Counted from the stretch's first letter, positions 40,506 to 49,182 are shown. The stretch: 64,000 nucleotides of DNA from Streptomyces fumigatiscleroticus (GCF_014647975.1 NZ_BMQF01000007.1:124001-188000), one strand, 5' to 3'. The notes: generated by a model from the sequence alone, not told the origin. A program made the numbers and translations.

Positions 40506-40606
40506 CCGCCGGGCCCGGGTGGGTAGGGGACCTGCACGAGGGGAGCCTCCCTCGCGCCGCACCGATTACCCTTTTTCACCCCACCGTGCTATGCGAGGAG
40601 CCCTCT

Positions 40607-41257
40607 TTGGCCTGTGATCTGTGGCTGGTCCCGCTCGTGGACGTGTTGTGCCACACCCCGGACAACCCCTTCGCCGAGGAACTCGCGCACTACAACAAGC
40701 TGCTGGCCCAGGCCGGGCTGCCTCCCGTGCCCGTCTACCAGTACATGCCGGGGCTGTCCGGCGAGGTCGCCCCGGTCGCCGGCTTCGACTACGACGCGCT
40801 GCACTTCCTGCGCCGCGCCCATCTGCTGCACGTGTGCGGCCTGCCGGTGACGCCGGTGGACGAACTGGGCGGCGACTACGAGCAGTTGCTGGAGATGTTC
40901 GAGACGACGGCCCAGCAGTCGCACCTGGTCTGGCACTACGACCACGCGGGCGCCTACGTCCCCGTGGACTTCCCGCATCCGCTGTCCGACGACGAACTCC
41001 TGGCCGGTGGCGGGCCGCTGGGCTCCTCGCACGCGCTGCTGCGGGAGCTGGAGGCGGTCGCCCCCGCCATCGGCATCGACCCGGCCAACCCGCCGGCGCC
41101 GCCCGCGCCGCCGCACGCGCCGACGGGCCTGGAGGAGCCGGCCGTTCCCGCCCCGTACGACCCGAGCCCGTTCGCCCGTGAACGGCATGTCTGGCTGGGC
41201 CTGCACGCGGCGGCGACCCGCAGCCTGGCCCAGGGCTCGATGATCGTCTTCAGCTGA
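40607..41257 (+). CDS. Conserved hypothetical protein upstream of purA region
   Basis: The 216-aa soluble protein begins with TTG (40607), 6 nt after GAGGAG, giving (M)ACDLWLVPLVDVLCHTPDNPF, the start I remember for the S. coelicolor equivalent. Notable blocks are YNKLLAQAGLPPVPVYQYMPGLSGEVAPVAGFDYDA split over the first third and a Pro-rich stretch near residue 165. GTG at 40586 is an alternative. No domain is recognised. Confidence 0.8.
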   Translation: MACDLWLVPLVDVLCHTPDNPFAEELAHYNKLLAQAGLPPVPVYQYMPGLSGEVAPVAGFDYDALHFLRRAHLLHVCGLPVTPVDELGGDYEQLLEMFETTAQQSHLVWHYDHAGAYVPVDFPHPLSDDELLAGGGPLGSSHALLRELEAVAPAIGIDPANPPAPPAPPHAPTGLEEPAVPAPYDPSPFARERHVWLGLHAAATRSLAQGSMIVFS

Positions 41258-41679
41258 CCCCGAACGGGCCGTCCCCGAGCGAACCGACTCCGAGCGAACC
41301 GGCCCGGAGCGAACCGCCCGGAGCGAACCGGCCCCGATCCGGCCGCCGGGCCGCATCGGCCGGCCAGGCTGACCCCGGGCGGCCACAGCACCCCGCCCGC
41401 CGGAGGGCCGCCGCCCCGTCCCCGAGGCGGCCGGCCACGCCGGCAGCGGCGCGACGGGCCCGGGTGCACGGCGGGGGGACCCGCGGTGGCGGGCGGCGGT
41501 GGCGCACGGCCTCGAAGCGGACGGGCGCGCCGCGGTCCGCGCGGCCGCCCTCGGCGCCGTACGGTCCCCGGCACGCGCCGGAGACAGGGTGGCGGTCGGC
41601 CATGGGCCGGTCCCGCCCCGCGCCCGGTGCCGCCGCCCCCTCGAAAGGGCCGGACGGCGGCACCCGGGGCACCCGTGAT
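41258..41679. other. Intergenic region with GAGCGAACCG repeats
   Basis: This 422-bp region lies between convergent genes. Its left end (41273-41330) has four GAGCGAACCG copies spaced 14-15 bp. The rest is very G/C-rich with open frames on both strands, none with a ribosome-binding site or recognisable product. No clear terminator hairpin stands out. Confidence 0.6.
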
Positions 41680-42963
41680 CTACAGGAACGAGTTGATCTC
41701 GATCGTCTCGTCCCGGCCCGGGCCCACGCCGATCGCGGAGATCGGGGCGCCGGACATCTCCTCCAGCGCCTTGACGTAGTTCTGCGCGTTCTTCGGCAGG
41801 TCGGAGAAGGACTTCGCCTTGGTGATGTCCTCGGACCAGCCCGGCAGCGTCTCGTAGACCGGCTTCGCGTGGTGGAAGTCGGTCTGCGAGTACGGCAGCT
41901 CCTCGACGCGCCTGCCGTCGATCTCGTACGCCACGCAGACCGGGATCTCCTCCCAGCCCGTCAGCACGTCGAGCTTGGTGAGGAAGAAGTCGGTGAGGCC
42001 GTTCACGCGGGTGGCGTAACGGGCGATCACCGCGTCGAACCAGCCGCAGCGCCGGTCACGGCCGGTGGTGACGCCCCGCTCGCCGCCGATCCGGCGCAAC
42101 GCCTCGCCGTCCTCGTCGAACAGCTCGGTCGGGAAGGGACCGGCGCCGACGCGGGTGGTGTACGCCTTGAGGATGCCGATGACGCGGCTGATCTTCGTCG
42201 GGCCGACGCCGGAGCCGGTGCAGGCACCGCCCGCGGTCGGGTTCGAGGAGGTGACGAAGGGGTACGTGCCGTGGTCGATGTCGAGCAGGGTGCCCTGCCC
42301 GCCCTCGAACAGGACGACCTTGTCCTCCTCCAGGGCCTGGTTGAGGACCAGCACCGTGTCGGCGACGTACGGCTTGATCTGCTCGGCGTAGCCCAGCAGC
42401 TCCTCGACCACCTGGCCGACGGCGATGGCGCGCCGGTTGTACAGCTTGGTGAGCAGCTGGTTCTTGACGTCGAGGGCCGCCTCGACCTTCTGCGTCAGGA
42501 TCGACTCGTCGTACAGGTCCTGTACGCGGATGCCCACGCGGTTGATCTTGTCCGCGTAGGTCGGCCCGATACCGCGCCCGGTCGTGCCGATCTTGCGCTT
42601 GCCGAGGAAGCGTTCCGTCACCTTGTCGACGGTCACGTTGTACGGCGTGATGATGTGTGCGTTTCCGCTGATCAGGAGCTTGGACGTGTCGACGCCGCGC
42701 TCGTTCAGCCCGCTCAGCTCGGAGAGCAGGACCGACGGGTCGACGACGACACCGTTGCCGATGACCGGCGTGCAGCCGGGGGACAGGATCCCGGAAGGGA
42801 GCAGGTGGAGGGCGTACTTCTGATCGCCCACGACTACCGTGTGGCCGGCGTTGTTGCCGCCCTGGTAGCGCACGACATAATCCACCGAGCCACCGAGCAG
42901 GTCGGTGGCCTTTCCCTTGCCTTCGTCACCCCACTGAGCACCGAGCAGCACAAGTGCGGGCAC
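41680..42963 (-). CDS. purA: Adenylosuccinate synthetase
   Basis: The 427-aa enzyme joins IMP and aspartate using GTP, the first committed step to AMP. Seen are the P-loop-like GAQWGDEGKGKATD at residues 8-21, the NNAGHTVVVG loop, the signature KIGTTGRGIGPTY, and GPFPTEL with GVTTGRDRRCGWFD. GTG at 42963 follows GAAGGGG with about 7 nt spacing. The gene stands alone, with a conspicuous hairpin upstream in its leader/promoter region. Confidence 0.97.
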   Translation of the reverse strand: MPALVLLGAQWGDEGKGKATDLLGGSVDYVVRYQGGNNAGHTVVVGDQKYALHLLPSGILSPGCTPVIGNGVVVDPSVLLSELSGLNERGVDTSKLLISGNAHIITPYNVTVDKVTERFLGKRKIGTTGRGIGPTYADKINRVGIRVQDLYDESILTQKVEAALDVKNQLLTKLYNRRAIAVGQVVEELLGYAEQIKPYVADTVLVLNQALEEDKVVLFEGGQGTLLDIDHGTYPFVTSSNPTAGGACTGSGVGPTKISRVIGILKAYTTRVGAGPFPTELFDEDGEALRRIGGERGVTTGRDRRCGWFDAVIARYATRVNGLTDFFLTKLDVLTGWEEIPVCVAYEIDGRRVEELPYSQTDFHHAKPVYETLPGWSEDITKAKSFSDLPKNAQNYVKALEEMSGAPISAIGVGPGRDETIEINSFL

Positions 42964-43087
42964 GCGCGTACACCCCTTCCGGGCGGGGCATGTCCAGGGT
43001 CGGGGGCGTACACGGCGGGTTTCCGCCGTGTGTGCCGCGACCGTCGTCGGCCGCCAACCGTCGGACCGGATGCCCCGGAATAGACGA

Positions 43088-43115
43088 AGCCCCTGGCGCA
43101 ATAGCGCAAGGGGCT
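43088..43115. promoter_or_regulatory. Stem-loop between purA and the DAGK-like gene
   Basis: AGCCCCTGGCGC and GCGCAAGGGGCT pair in 11 of 12 positions around the loop AATA. It is about 125 nt upstream of the purA start and 33 nt upstream of the divergent gene. TAGCAT (minus strand, 43127-43132) beside it could be the purA -10, which would put the hairpin at the 5' end of the purA mRNA. Confidence 0.45.
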
Positions 43116-43148
43116 CTTGCACAAAGATGCTACCCGAGGAAGCGAGGC

Positions 43149-44003
43149 ATGGCCGAGGTGGCGACTTCCGCGACGTCCGATCAGCTGCTGGTGGTCATCG
43201 ACCCGGTCGCCAGGCGGACGGACGGGGAGTCCGTACGCATCGCGAAAGACGTGCTCAGCGCGGGTGCGGCCACGAAGGTGTGCCTGCCGGACGATTCGGA
43301 GGAGTTCGCCCGGGCGCTGCGCCGCAGGGGGTCGCGGCGGCCGGTGGTCATCGGCGACGACGGGGCGCTGATCCGGGCGGTGTCCCTGCTGCACCGGCAC
43401 CGGGAGCTGGCCGATTGTGCACTGTCGATGGTGCCGGTGGGGGACGCCCTGACGCTGGCCCGTTCCCTCGGGGTGCCGACGGGTGCGGTGGCGGCGGCGC
43501 GGACGGTGCTGGACGGGGCGGAGCGGCGGCTGGATCTGCTCGTCGACGACAGCGACGGCGTGGTGCTGGGCGCGCTGAGCATCCCCCCGCACCGCCGGCG
43601 GGAGCCGCCGCCGACTGCGCCCGGGACGCCGGAGCGCCCCTGGCTGCGGACCTGCCGGTTCGTCCGCGATCTGGTGGCCGGCCGGCCCGCCCGGGTCACC
43701 GCCGTTCCCGGTCCGGGTCCCTCCCGGCTGCGGGTGGAGGTCGACGGGGTGACGCTGGTCGATCTGGACCAGCCGGTCGAGGGGGTGTCGGTGGCGCCGG
43801 GGGTCTCGGGCACGGCCGAGGTGGAGGTGCGGCCGGTCTCGGTCGGCGCGGAGGCGGCGCCGCTGACGACGGCGGGCCGGACGGTGACCGTGTCGGGCGC
43901 CCACTTCCGCTACCGGGCGGACGCGATGGTCTCGGGCCCGGTACGGACCCGGACCTGGGTGGTGCGCGAGGGGGCGTGGGCGCTGACGCTGCCGTCGCGA
44001 TGA
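43149..44003 (+). CDS. Diacylglycerol kinase-like protein (degenerate)
   Basis: The 284-aa protein resembles the DAGK/LCB5 lipid-kinase fold: an N-terminal Rossmann-like part (LLVVIDPVARRTDGESVRIAKDVL) and a beta-rich C-terminal part (VDGVTLVDLDQPVEGVSV, HFRYRADAMVSGPVRTRTW). The catalytic GGDGT loop is replaced by VIGDDGALIRA, so activity is doubtful. ATG at 43149 follows GAGGAAGCG. It is divergent from purA. Assignment to the kinase family is moderate. Confidence 0.72.
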   Translation: MAEVATSATSDQLLVVIDPVARRTDGESVRIAKDVLSAGAATKVCLPDDSEEFARALRRRGSRRPVVIGDDGALIRAVSLLHRHRELADCALSMVPVGDALTLARSLGVPTGAVAAARTVLDGAERRLDLLVDDSDGVVLGALSIPPHRRREPPPTAPGTPERPWLRTCRFVRDLVAGRPARVTAVPGPGPSRLRVEVDGVTLVDLDQPVEGVSVAPGVSGTAEVEVRPVSVGAEAAPLTTAGRTVTVSGAHFRYRADAMVSGPVRTRTWVVREGAWALTLPSR

Positions 44004-44081
44004 CGCGGTGCGGACGGGGCGCGCCGACTCCTACGCTTTCCACCGGCCGCGCCGGCTGATCCGAAGGGGGGCGCCGCGCTC

Positions 44082-44453
44082 ATGAGCCAGTTCTTCGACC
44101 TGGGTGACGAGACGCTGTGGTGTCCGTCCACCGGCGCCGCCCGGCTCATCCTGCGCTACGTGCGCGTCTTCGAGGACGAGACGGGCGTCCCGTCCGGCCT
44201 GGGGCCGATGGAGAACGACGAGTGCCAGATCGATCCGGCCGCCTTCGAGGTGTTCGTCAACGCCCTGCTGGAGTGGCAGGAGGGACGGTCGCACCGCGTG
44301 ATCGACGCCTTGTCCGAGGGCTTCACCGCCACCGTGCTCGCCCTCGCCCGCCGGGCCCGCGTCGAGGTGCGCCCGCCCGCGCCCGGTGAGCAGGTCTGGT
44401 TCCGCAGGGTCCGCGCGTGGGCGGACGAGCTGGAGCGCGGAATGTCCCGCTGA
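44082..44453 (+). CDS. DUF6086-family protein
   Basis: The 123-aa soluble protein begins MSQFFDLGDETLWCPSTGAA, which I associate with the DUF6086 family of actinobacteria. No function is known. A TACGCT hexamer at 44032-44037 could be its promoter -10, and GAAGGGGGG lies about 12 nt before the ATG. It ends 5 bp from the convergent GbsR-type regulator gene. Confidence 0.7.
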   Translation: MSQFFDLGDETLWCPSTGAARLILRYVRVFEDETGVPSGLGPMENDECQIDPAAFEVFVNALLEWQEGRSHRVIDALSEGFTATVLALARRARVEVRPPAPGEQVWFRRVRAWADELERGMSR

Positions 44454-44458
44454 CCTCG

Positions 44459-44956
44459 TCAGCCCTGTCCGAAGGTCTTCTCCCGGTGCACCCGCCAGCG
44501 GTCCATGAGGGTCGCCACCTCGGTCTCGATGAACTCGAAGAACGCCAGGGTCTCGGTGAGCCGGCGGCCGGCCGGGGTGTCGGCACCCAGGGAGGCGACC
44601 CCCTCGCGCAAGGCCTCCTCCCAGCGCTTGATGATCGTCTCGCGGCTGGTGAGCGCCTCGTACCACTGGTCGCTGTGCACCCGGTACCGCTCCCGGCGCG
44701 AGCCGGGCTCCCGCTCGCGCGACACCAGGTGGACCTGGGCCAGATAGCGGACCGCGCCGGACACGGCGGCGGGGCTGATCTTCAGCTGCTCGCCCAGCTC
44801 GGCGGAGGTGAGCGTGCCGGTGTCGGAGGCGAGCAGCGCGGCGAAGATCCGGGAGGGCATCCGGGGCACGCCCGCCTCGACGAGCTGGGCCGCGAAGTGC
44901 TCCACGAACCGTGAGACCGACTCCGGGTCCCGTTCCACCGCCTTCGACTCCGTCAT
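44459..44956 (-). CDS. GbsR/MarR-family transcriptional regulator
   Basis: The 165-aa protein has a winged helix-turn-helix (TSAELGEQLKISPAAVSGAVRYL, about residues 50-72) followed by a wing with REREPGSRRERY, and a C-terminal helical dimerisation part. This matches the GbsR/MarR group. It is divergent from an ABC exporter with only 74 bp between starts, so it is very likely the local repressor of that exporter. The inducer is unknown. ATG at 44956 is followed by an acidic N-terminus typical of this group. Confidence 0.9.
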   Translation of the reverse strand: MTESKAVERDPESVSRFVEHFAAQLVEAGVPRMPSRIFAALLASDTGTLTSAELGEQLKISPAAVSGAVRYLAQVHLVSREREPGSRRERYRVHSDQWYEALTSRETIIKRWEEALREGVASLGADTPAGRRLTETLAFFEFIETEVATLMDRWRVHREKTFGQG

Positions 44957-44976
44957 GCCTCTCAGCGTAACCGAGA

Positions 44977-45023
44977 TTTATACAGTTCCTTAACTTCACA
45001 AATTTCTGAAAGAAGCGTACGTT
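44977..45023. promoter_or_regulatory. Overlapping divergent promoters and A/T-rich operator
   Basis: For the exporter, TTCACA (44995-45000) and TACGTT (45018-45023) are 17 nt apart, and TACGTT ends 7 nt before the ATG, so the mRNA is leaderless. For the regulator, TATAAA on the minus strand (44977-44982) is the likely -10. The shared 44977-45012 stretch is strikingly A/T-rich and contains TTTCTGAAA. Confidence 0.6.
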
Positions 45024-45030
45024 CCGAACC

Positions 45031-45927
45031 ATGACCAAGGCAATCACCGTCTCCGGACTGCACAAGTCGTTCGGCCGGACCCACGCGCTCGACGGTCTGG
45101 ACCTCGAAGTGGCCTCCGGCGAGGTCCACGGCTTCCTCGGCCCCAACGGCTCCGGCAAGTCCACGACCATCCGGGTGCTGCTGGGACTGCTGCGCGCCGA
45201 CTCGGGCGCCGCCCAGGTGCTCGGCCGCGACCCGTGGGCGGACGCGGTCGAGGTGCACCGCCGGATCGCCTACGTCCCCGGCGACGTCACCCTGTGGCGC
45301 AACCTCTCCGGCGGCGAGGTCATCGACCTGTACGGCCGTCTGCGCGGCGGTCTGGACACCCGCCGCCGGGCGGACCTGATCGAACGTTTCGAACTCGACC
45401 CGACCAAGAAGGGCCGGACGTACTCCAAGGGCAACCGGCAGAAGGTCGCCCTGGTGGCCGCCTTCGCCTCGGACGTCGACCTGCTGATCCTCGACGAGCC
45501 CACGTCCGGCCTCGACCCGCTGATGGAGGAGGTCTTCCAGCGGTGCGTGGAGGAGGAGCGGGACCGGGGCCGGACGGTCCTGCTCTCCTCCCACATCCTC
45601 AGCGAGGTCGAGGAGCTCTGCGACCGGGTCAGCATCATCCGCAAGGGCCGGACCGTGGAGAGCGGCTCGCTCGCCGACCTGCGCCATCTGACGCGGACCA
45701 GCGTGACGGCCGAGCTCGCCGGTCCGCCGAACGGGCTGTCCGGTCTTCCCGGCGTGCACGACCTCGACGTACAGGGCCGCCGGGTCCGGCTCCAGGTCGA
45801 CACCGACCGGCTGGACGCCGTACTGCGCTCGCTCGGCGAGGCGGGGGTGCGGTCGCTGACATCGACGCCGCCGACGCTGGAGGAGCTGTTCCTGCGGCAC
45901 TACCAGGAGGAGGCGGGCGTCCGATGA
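45031..45927 (+). CDS. ABC exporter ATP-binding protein
   Basis: The 298-aa ATPase has Walker A GPNGSGKSTT (37-46), a signature motif SKGNRQK (about 133-139), Walker B LLILDEPTSGLDP (about 150-162) and the H-loop in SSHILSEVEELC. This is the DrrA-like class of drug/polyketide exporters. The C-terminal extension (about 215-298) is typical of that class. The stop overlaps the start of the permease (ATGA at 45924-45927), so both are coupled. It is under likely control of the divergent GbsR/MarR regulator. Confidence 0.95.
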   Translation: MTKAITVSGLHKSFGRTHALDGLDLEVASGEVHGFLGPNGSGKSTTIRVLLGLLRADSGAAQVLGRDPWADAVEVHRRIAYVPGDVTLWRNLSGGEVIDLYGRLRGGLDTRRRADLIERFELDPTKKGRTYSKGNRQKVALVAAFASDVDLLILDEPTSGLDPLMEEVFQRCVEEERDRGRTVLLSSHILSEVEELCDRVSIIRKGRTVESGSLADLRHLTRTSVTAELAGPPNGLSGLPGVHDLDVQGRRVRLQVDTDRLDAVLRSLGEAGVRSLTSTPPTLEELFLRHYQEEAGVR

Positions 45928-47549
45928 CGACGGCAGCGGTGCGCGCACGGCCCGTCCGGCCCGTACGGTCCGGGGGATCCCGCCAGCTGGCCGGTACCGG
46001 CACGCTCCTGCGCTTCGCCCTGCGCCGGGACCGGGTGATGATCCCGCTCTGGGTCGCGGTGAACGCGCTGATGGTGCTCTCCATGCCGAACACGCTGAAG
46101 GGCCTGTACGGCACGGCGTCCGAACGGGCCGGTCTGCTGCGGCAGATGGAGACCAACTCCTCGCTGCGCGCCATGGTCGGCCCCGTCTTCGACGACTCGC
46201 TCGGCGCGCTGACCGCCTGGCGCGTCGGCGTGTACGCCGGAGCACTGGCGGCCGTGATGGGCCTGCTGGTCGTCGTACGGCACACCCGGGACGAGGAGGA
46301 GAGCGGCCGGCAGGAGCTGGTGGCCTCCGGCATGGTGGGCCGCCGCGCCTCGCTGACGGCGGCCCTGCTGGCGGCGGCGGTCGCCAACGCCGTGCTCGCG
46401 GTTCTGGTGGCTGCCGGGCTGGCCGGACAGGGGGCGGCCGGCGCGGCGGCCCTCGGCCTGGGCATCGCGGGCGCGGGCATGGTGTTCGCGACGATGGCGG
46501 CGATCGTCGCCCAGCTCACCGAGAGCGCCCGGCTGGCGCGGGGGCTGACGGCGGCGGTGCTGGGCGTGGCCTTCGTGCTGCGCGCGGCCGGGGACTCGGC
46601 CACGGACGACGGGTCGTCGGTGCTGACGTGGCTGTCGCCGCTGGGCTGGCTGGAGAATCTGCGGCCGTTCGCGGGCGAGCGCTGGTGGGTGCTGCCGCTG
46701 TTCGCCGGGGCGGTCGTCGTCCAGGGCGCGGTGGCGTACGGGCTGGCCGGGCGCCGGGACGTCGGCATGAGCTTCCTGCCGACGCGGCCGGGGCCCGCCG
46801 CCGGGCGCCTGGGCACCGCGGGGGCGCTGGCCCGGCGGCTCCAGCGGGGCTCGGTGCTCGGCTGGAGCATCGGCTTCCTCCTCGCCGGGGTCGTCTACGG
46901 CGGGATGACCGAGGGCGCGGCCGACCTGGTCGCGGAGAACGACAGCGCCCGCGAGATCTTCCGGCGGATGGGCGGGCAGGCCGGGCTGACGGACGCGTTC
47001 CTGGCGTCGATGGCCGGGATGCTCGGGCTGGTCGCCACGCTGTACGTCGTCGCGTCGGTGCTGCGGCTGCACGGCGAGGAGACCTCGGGCCGGGCGGAAC
47101 CGGTACTGGCGGGCGCGGTGGGGCGGCTGCGCTGGGCCGCCGGTCATCTGGCCGTCGCCTTCGGCGGGGCGGTGCTCGTCATGCTGCTGGCGGGCCTGGG
47201 TCTGGCGGCGGGCTACGGCCATCGCGCCGGGGCCGTCCTGGGAGCGTGCCTGGTGCAGGTGCCGGCGGTGTGGGTGGTCGGCGGAGTGGCGGTGCTGCTG
47301 TACGGGGTGGTGCCGCGGGCGGCGATGGCGGCGTGGGGTGTCGCGGGGGCCGTGCTGCTGATCGGGTGGGTCGGACCCGCGCTGGACGTTCCCCGGGCGG
47401 TGCTGGACCTGTCCCCGTTCGGGCATCTGCCGAAGCTGCCGGGCGGGGAGATGGCGTGGGGACCGGTGCTGGTCCTGACGGGTCTGGCGGTGGCGCTGGT
47501 CGCCGCCGGGCTGGCGGGGCTGCGACGCCGGGACATGTCGGCGTCCTGA
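45924..47549 (+). CDS. ABC exporter permease (two-repeat type)
   Basis: The 541-aa membrane protein has about twelve hydrophobic segments in two similar halves, each starting with an RLQRGSVLGWS/RFALRRDRVMIPLW-like amphipathic entry followed by six TM helices. This is the fused-permease type often annotated as polyketide-antibiotic exporter (TipA/YxlG-like). It pairs with the coupled ATPase. The substrate is unknown; self-resistance or multidrug export is plausible. A hairpin follows 70 bp after the stop. Confidence 0.92.
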   Translation: MTTAAVRARPVRPVRSGGSRQLAGTGTLLRFALRRDRVMIPLWVAVNALMVLSMPNTLKGLYGTASERAGLLRQMETNSSLRAMVGPVFDDSLGALTAWRVGVYAGALAAVMGLLVVVRHTRDEEESGRQELVASGMVGRRASLTAALLAAAVANAVLAVLVAAGLAGQGAAGAAALGLGIAGAGMVFATMAAIVAQLTESARLARGLTAAVLGVAFVLRAAGDSATDDGSSVLTWLSPLGWLENLRPFAGERWWVLPLFAGAVVVQGAVAYGLAGRRDVGMSFLPTRPGPAAGRLGTAGALARRLQRGSVLGWSIGFLLAGVVYGGMTEGAADLVAENDSAREIFRRMGGQAGLTDAFLASMAGMLGLVATLYVVASVLRLHGEETSGRAEPVLAGAVGRLRWAAGHLAVAFGGAVLVMLLAGLGLAAGYGHRAGAVLGACLVQVPAVWVVGGVAVLLYGVVPRAAMAAWGVAGAVLLIGWVGPALDVPRAVLDLSPFGHLPKLPGGEMAWGPVLVLTGLAVALVAAGLAGLRRRDMSAS

Positions 47550-47621
47550 CCAAGCTCGCCACGCACGCGGCCAAGAGGACACCGAGGAACTCAAGCGGTA
47601 CGTCGGCTGAGCCGCACCGGT

Positions 47622-47645
47622 GGCTGATCGTGCCACCGATCAGCC
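47622..47645 (+). terminator. Terminator of the ABC exporter operon
   Basis: A perfect 9-bp stem, GGCTGATCG with CGATCAGCC, encloses a 6-nt loop. Confidence 0.75.
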
Positions 47646-47700
47646 GGACGGGTGATCGGCGCCCGGAACCGGTGTAGAGACCACTCACGTCCTGTGGGGC

Positions 47701-47964
47701 ATGAACCGGGACGCGATGACTTGCGGTGGCTGTGTGCTGTCGGCGGCGGGTGGGGCGGGAGCGACGCTGGTGTGGGTCACCTCCAAGCGCGCCCGCCGCT
47801 ACCTCGGTGGCGGCTTCGAGGACGAGGGCACCGACTTCGGCCGCCTCTTCACCGAGCTTCCTCTCGTCGCGCTCGCCGGAGCGGTGCTGCCGGCCGTCGT
47901 CTGGGCGCTGTTCGCCTACGCGCTGAGCCGCCGGGGACGCCGCCGCTCAGACCTCCACGAGTAG
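47701..47964 (+). CDS. Small two-TM membrane protein
   Basis: The 87-aa protein has hydrophobic segments at about residues 8-25 and 52-74, separated by a charged loop (SKRARRYLGGGFEDEGTDFGR), and ends in a basic tail. I do not recognise the family. ATG at 47701 has only a weak GGGG upstream. Its last 18 bp overlap the 3' end of the convergent P450 gene. Confidence 0.65.
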   Translation: MNRDAMTCGGCVLSAAGGAGATLVWVTSKRARRYLGGGFEDEGTDFGRLFTELPLVALAGAVLPAVVWALFAYALSRRGRRRSDLHE

Positions 47965-49170
47965 GCCCTTCAGCCCCCTGATCACGAAGTTCGGCTTGCG
48001 TTCGGGCTCGGCGGCGAGCCGGAGTGCCGGGGCCTTGGTCAGCAGGGCCGTCATCGACGCCGCCAGCTCGATACGGGCCAGCGGGGCGCCGATGCAGTAG
48101 TGGATGCCCGCGCTGAAGGAGATGTGAGGGTTGTCCCGGCGGGTGAGGTCCAGTCGCTCCGGGTCGGCGAAGACCTCGTCGTCGTGGTTGGCGGACCCGA
48201 AGAGCATCGCGACCTCGGAGCCGCGCGGGACGGTGACACCGTCGATCTCGATCTCGTCCAGCACCCAGCGCTCGAAGAGCTGGAGCGGGGTGTCGTAGCG
48301 CATCAGCTCCTCCACGGCGGTGGGGACCAGGGAGTGGTCCGCACGGAGGGCGGCCAGCTGGTCCGGGTTGCGGAACAGCGCCCACCAGCCGTTGACCGTG
48401 GCGTTCACCGTCGCCTCATGACCCGCGTTCAGCAGCAGCACGCAGGTCGAGATCATCTCCTGCTCGGTGAGCCGGTCGTCGTCCTCGTCGTGCGCCGCGA
48501 TCAGGCCCGAGATCAGGTCGTCGCCGGGGTGCGTGCGCCGTTCGGCGATCAGATCCCGGAGGTAGTCGGAGAACTCGATCGAGGCCCGGACCGCCTTCGC
48601 CGCCGTCTCCTCCGGCGGGTTCAGCTCGTACATGCCGCAGATATCGGCCGACCAGGGACGCAGGGGTGCCCGGTCCGACTCCGGGATGCCGAGCATCTCG
48701 GCGATCACAGCGACGGGCAGTGGCTCCGCCACGTCGGTCAGCAGGTCGCCGCCGCCCGCGTCCACGAGCGCCGACACCAGGTCGTCCGCCAGCCCGTCCA
48801 CGTACGGCTTCAGCCGCTCCACCGTGCGCGGGGTGAACGCCTTCGACACCAGGCGCCGGATCCGGGTGTGGTCCGGCGGTTCCAGGTCGAGCATGCCGTG
48901 GTCGTTGAGCGTGTGGAACGGCTCGTGCTCCGGGGGCGGGGCCGTGCGCCCGAACTCCTCGTGCGTGAAGCGGTGCTGGTACGTCCGGCCCAGGCGGCGG
49001 TCTCTCAGCAGCGCCGAGACGTCCGCGTGGTGCGGGACCAGCCACTGGTTGCTGGGCTCGTAGTAGTGCACGCGTCCCCGGGCACGCAGCTCGGCGTAGG
49101 CGGGGTAGGGGTCGGCGACGAACGCCGGGTCCCAGGGGTCGAAGGGGAGGGAGGGGCGGCGACCTGACAT
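47947..49170 (-). CDS. Cytochrome P450, CYP107 family
   Basis: The 407-aa P450 has the haem-binding loop FSAGIHYCIG with Cys359, the I-helix LLLNAGHEATVN and the K-helix EELMR. Order and sequence recall CYP107P1 of S. coelicolor (SCO3636), whose substrate is unknown. No ferredoxin gene is adjacent, so it must use a distant redox partner. The ATG lies 6 nt after a TAGCGT hexamer, suggesting a leaderless mRNA whose -10 overlaps the stop codon of the upstream DUF397 gene. Confidence 0.95.
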   Translation of the reverse strand: MSGRRPSLPFDPWDPAFVADPYPAYAELRARGRVHYYEPSNQWLVPHHADVSALLRDRRLGRTYQHRFTHEEFGRTAPPPEHEPFHTLNDHGMLDLEPPDHTRIRRLVSKAFTPRTVERLKPYVDGLADDLVSALVDAGGGDLLTDVAEPLPVAVIAEMLGIPESDRAPLRPWSADICGMYELNPPEETAAKAVRASIEFSDYLRDLIAERRTHPGDDLISGLIAAHDEDDDRLTEQEMISTCVLLLNAGHEATVNATVNGWWALFRNPDQLAALRADHSLVPTAVEELMRYDTPLQLFERWVLDEIEIDGVTVPRGSEVAMLFGSANHDDEVFADPERLDLTRRDNPHISFSAGIHYCIGAPLARIELAASMTALLTKAPALRLAAEPERKPNFVIRGLKGLLVEV

Positions 49171-49176
49171 GCCCGG

Positions 49177-49182
49177 ACGCTA
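49177..49182 (-). promoter_or_regulatory. -10 element of the P450 gene overlapping the DUF397 stop
   Basis: On the minus strand TAGCGT occupies 49182-49177. Its TAG is the stop codon of the DUF397 gene, and it ends 6 nt before the P450 ATG. Confidence 0.5.

Noticed and set aside
41250..41672. 140-codon minus-strand frame downstream of purA
   Set aside because: There is no ribosome-binding site, the composition is Arg/Pro/Gly-rich as in chance high-GC frames, and it overlaps the repeat region.
47550..47700. Remnant gene after the ABC permease
   Set aside because: Only a short frame without start signals is present; the stretch is better explained by the terminator hairpin.
47947..49170. P450 as part of a secondary-metabolite cluster
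   Set aside because: No polyketide, peptide or terpene synthase gene lies nearby, and the P450 matches a conserved core-genome CYP107.
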